From: Knoellia sp. S7-12
GTDB lineage: Bacteria; Actinomycetota; Actinomycetes; Actinomycetales; Dermatophilaceae
Length of the DNA stretch: 64,000 nucleotides
Assembly: GCF_040518285.1 (NCBI RefSeq)
Contig: NZ_CP155449.1
Coordinates: 992,001-1,056,000 of the forward strand
Direction of reading: 5' to 3'
Shown: positions 62,097-64,000 of the stretch, piece after piece
Position numbering within the stretch: the stretch's first letter is position 1
Layout: each line of letters opens with the position of its first letter
Notes under the pieces: generated by a model
Databases searched by the model: none
Seen by the model: the letters and a program-made list of their open reading frames with translations, nothing else
Told to the model about the DNA's origin: nothing
Program-made: the position numbers and the translations under genes

Positions 62097-63202
62097 CCGT
62101 CGTCGCGCGATCCGCCGAGGAGATCCTCCTTGGCTTCGCGCGCGCCCTGAGGGCCGCTGGGGTGGCGGTCACCGCAGACCGTGAGCGCACCTACCTCCAG
62201 GCGGTCGCCACCGTCGGACTCGAGGACCAAGCAGCCGTGTATGCCGTGGGGCGAGCCACCCTGTGCGGCTCACCGTCCGATCTCGAGAGACACGACCTCG
62301 TGTATGCCGCGTGGTTCGGCGCCCAGCGGCCCGGCATCGCACAGCGGGCTCCGCTTCGTCCGCCGGTGTCGATGGCCGACCTGCAGGACGGAGACGCCGG
62401 CGAGGAGTCCGGTGATGGCGACCCGGAGGATGTGCGCGCCGTGGCCAGTGCAACAGAAGTGCTGCGGCACAGGGACATTGCCTCGATGTCGGCTAGCGAG
62501 AGGGCTGCTCTGGCGGGGATGTTCGCCGCCCTCCGGCCCCGCTCGCCACGTCGTCGAACGCATCGCCTGACTGCTGCCTCGAGGGGGCGAGTCGATGCCC
62601 GACGCACCCTGCGCGAGATGGTTCGCCGTCACGGTGAGCCGGGTCCGATTCGGTATCGGCGCCGGGCCGAGCGAGCGCGCAGAGTCGTGGTGCTCCTCGA
62701 CGTGTCGGGGTCGATGAGTGCCTACACCGACGCGTTGCTCCGGCTCGGTCACGTGTGGTGTCGCAGCAGTGCGTCCGTGGAGGTCTTCACCGTTGGCACC
62801 CGTCTGACCCACGTGACCAGGGCGCTGCAACAGCCTGATCCGGATCGGGCCCTCGTGGCCGCAGGGCAGGTCATCCCTGACTGGTCCGGCGGCACGCGCC
62901 TCGCCGACGGGGTCAGGGCCTTCCTCGAGCGTTGGGGCAGGCGTGGCATGGCCAGAGGCGCAGTCGTCGTCATCGTGAGTGACGGATGGGAGCGCGGGGA
63001 GCCCGAGGGTTTGGCCGAACAGATGCGCCGACTCCACGCGCTGTCGCACCACGTCGTCTGGGCCAACCCGCATCGCGGGCACCCGGCATACGCGCCTGTC
63101 CAGCAGGGCATCGTTGCGGCCCTGCCGTACGTTGACACCTTCGTGGCCGGACATTCGATGGCGGCCTTTGCCGAGCTGCTGGAGGTCGTCGCCGATGCGT
63201 GA
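62093..63202 (+). CDS. VWA-domain protein (CoxE-like)
   Basis: A 369-residue cytosolic protein. The C-terminal half is a von Willebrand A domain with metal-ion site DVSGSMS near residue 204 and the further sites SGGTRLAD and VSDGWERG. The N-terminal 180 residues are arginine-rich in part (RPRSPRRRTHR). It is the partner of the MoxR ATPase and resembles CoxE, which helps to mature CO dehydrogenase. The GTG at 62093 overlaps the MoxR stop and its own stop lies within the XdhC gene, so all three are coupled. Confidence 0.87.
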   Translation: MTVVARSAEEILLGFARALRAAGVAVTADRERTYLQAVATVGLEDQAAVYAVGRATLCGSPSDLERHDLVYAAWFGAQRPGIAQRAPLRPPVSMADLQDGDAGEESGDGDPEDVRAVASATEVLRHRDIASMSASERAALAGMFAALRPRSPRRRTHRLTAASRGRVDARRTLREMVRRHGEPGPIRYRRRAERARRVVVLLDVSGSMSAYTDALLRLGHVWCRSSASVEVFTVGTRLTHVTRALQQPDPDRALVAAGQVIPDWSGGTRLADGVRAFLERWGRRGMARGAVVVIVSDGWERGEPEGLAEQMRRLHALSHHVVWANPHRGHPAYAPVQQGIVAALPYVDTFVAGHSMAAFAELLEVVADA

Positions 63203-64000
63203 AGTCCTGACCGAGTTGCGCGAGTGGTGGGACGCCGGCGAGAGCGCGGCACTGGCCACGGTCGTCGAGACGTTCAACTCGTCGCCGCGGCCGGCTGGAG
63301 CGTCAATGCTCGTCGGACCTCACGGGACAGCGGTCGGCTCGGTCTCCGGTGGCTGCGTCGAGGGCGCTGTCTATGAGGAGGGCCAGGGCGTCATCGCCTC
63401 TGCCACACCGGAACTGGTCCATTACGGCATCTCGGACGACACGGCATACGCCGTCGGTCTTTCGTGTGGGGGACAACTCGATGTCTTCATCGAGAAGGTG
63501 GACCGAGAGACCTTTCCCGAGTTCGGTGACGTCGCCGACGACATCGAGGCCGGACGTCCGGTCGCCGTCGTCACGGTGGTCGAGCACCCCGAGGCCGGCT
63601 GGGTCGGGCGCCGACTCGTCGTCCGTTCGGACAGCGTGACTGGCGCCCTCGGCAGCACGCGAGCCGAGGAGGCCGTGACTGCGGACGTGCGAGGGCTGCT
63701 CGCGAACGGGCTCACCGAGACACTCACCTATGGGCCGCACGGCGAACGACGTGGTGAAGGGATGCGCGTCTTCGTCGCGTCCTATGCGCCCAAGCCGCGG
63801 ATGGTCGTCTTTGGTGCCATCGACTTCGCGGCGGCGGTTGCCGAGATGGGCCACTTCCTCGGGTATGCCGTGACCGTGTGCGACGCGCGTCCGGTCTTCG
63901 CGACCCCGGCGCGGCTGCCCGCTGCCGACGACGTCGTCGTCGCGTGGCCGCACACCTATCTGCGCGATGAAGTGGAGGCGGGGCGCATCGACGGCCGGAC
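63195..64000 (+). CDS. XdhC/CoxF-family maturation protein, 5' part
   Basis: The gene runs off the right edge; about 268 codons are visible. The N-terminal XdhC/CoxI domain has GSVSGGCVEGAVYEEG and the cysteine in VGLSCGGQLDVF. A Rossmann-type second domain begins near residue 195 (PRMVVFGAIDFAAAVAEMG). XdhC binds molybdenum cofactor and adds the terminal sulfur before insertion into xanthine or CO dehydrogenase. The ATG at 63195 lies eight bases inside the VWA gene. The next genes, which should show what enzyme is served, are outside the window. Confidence 0.9.
   Translation, partial: MREVLTELREWWDAGESAALATVVETFNSSPRPAGASMLVGPHGTAVGSVSGGCVEGAVYEEGQGVIASATPELVHYGISDDTAYAVGLSCGGQLDVFIEKVDRETFPEFGDVADDIEAGRPVAVVTVVEHPEAGWVGRRLVVRSDSVTGALGSTRAEEAVTADVRGLLANGLTETLTYGPHGERRGEGMRVFVASYAPKPRMVVFGAIDFAAAVAEMGHFLGYAVTVCDARPVFATPARLPAADDVVVAWPHTYLRDEVEAGRIDGR

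Overview
The window is a 64 kb piece of chromosome from a high-GC actinobacterium. The gene set (mycobacterial-type SOS box, EspC-like/DUF1023 cassette, DUF222-HNH gene, Pls-like synthetase) and the many leaderless TANNNT promoters fit Actinobacteria. The details resemble an Intrasporangiaceae-type organism, but no genus is claimed. I see no rRNA, CRISPR array, insertion sequence or prophage. There is one tRNA gene (Tyr).

Layout. 1-2.2 kb: end of a first nuo operon (nuoN) overlapping a polyprenyl diphosphate synthase gene. 2.2-12.8 kb: ilvA, an MFS carrier divergent from a GlxA-type regulator, a LuxR-type large ATPase regulator flanked by three alpha/beta hydrolases, and a RarD-like permease. 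12.8-15.7 kb: korAB. 15.9-18.7 kb: a three-gene cassette of EspC-like helical protein, DUF1023 hydrolase with an eleven-residue repeat tail, and lipoprotein. 18.9-44.6 kb: a second complex I gene set broken into islands: nuoA; a Pls-like NRPS and an M1 peptidase; nuoB and a YrdB-like gene; then 11 kb of unrelated genes (Lrp regulator, arginase-like protein, a LacI-controlled beta-glucan uptake and hydrolysis operon, an SGNH hydrolase); then nuoC, a small membrane protein and nuoHIJKLMN. 44.7-57 kb: htpX, an acyltransferase, an MFS exporter with its TetR regulator, pepN, an SGNH hydrolase, a GH92 mannosidase, a SpoIIE-type phosphatase and yajQ. 57.2-64 kb: tRNA-Tyr, a zinc alcohol dehydrogenase, then a MobA-like, MoxR, VWA and XdhC maturation cluster interrupted by a frameshifted, SOS-controlled DUF222-HNH gene.

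Working together. The second nuo set encodes the membrane arm plus B, C and I, but no D, E, F or G is present in the window. KorAB nearby reduces ferredoxin, so a ferredoxin-fed complex I is an attractive but unproven reading. The carbohydrate operon reads lacI, binding protein, two permeases, a glycoamylase-type glucanase (GH144-like) and a GH3 glycosidase, which suggests uptake and breakdown of a beta-glucan, perhaps beta-1,2-glucan.

The most unusual signal is the octamer GTATGCCG (or CGGCATAC), found by eye about 47 times on both strands, in all reading frames and inside terminators. That is far above what base composition predicts.
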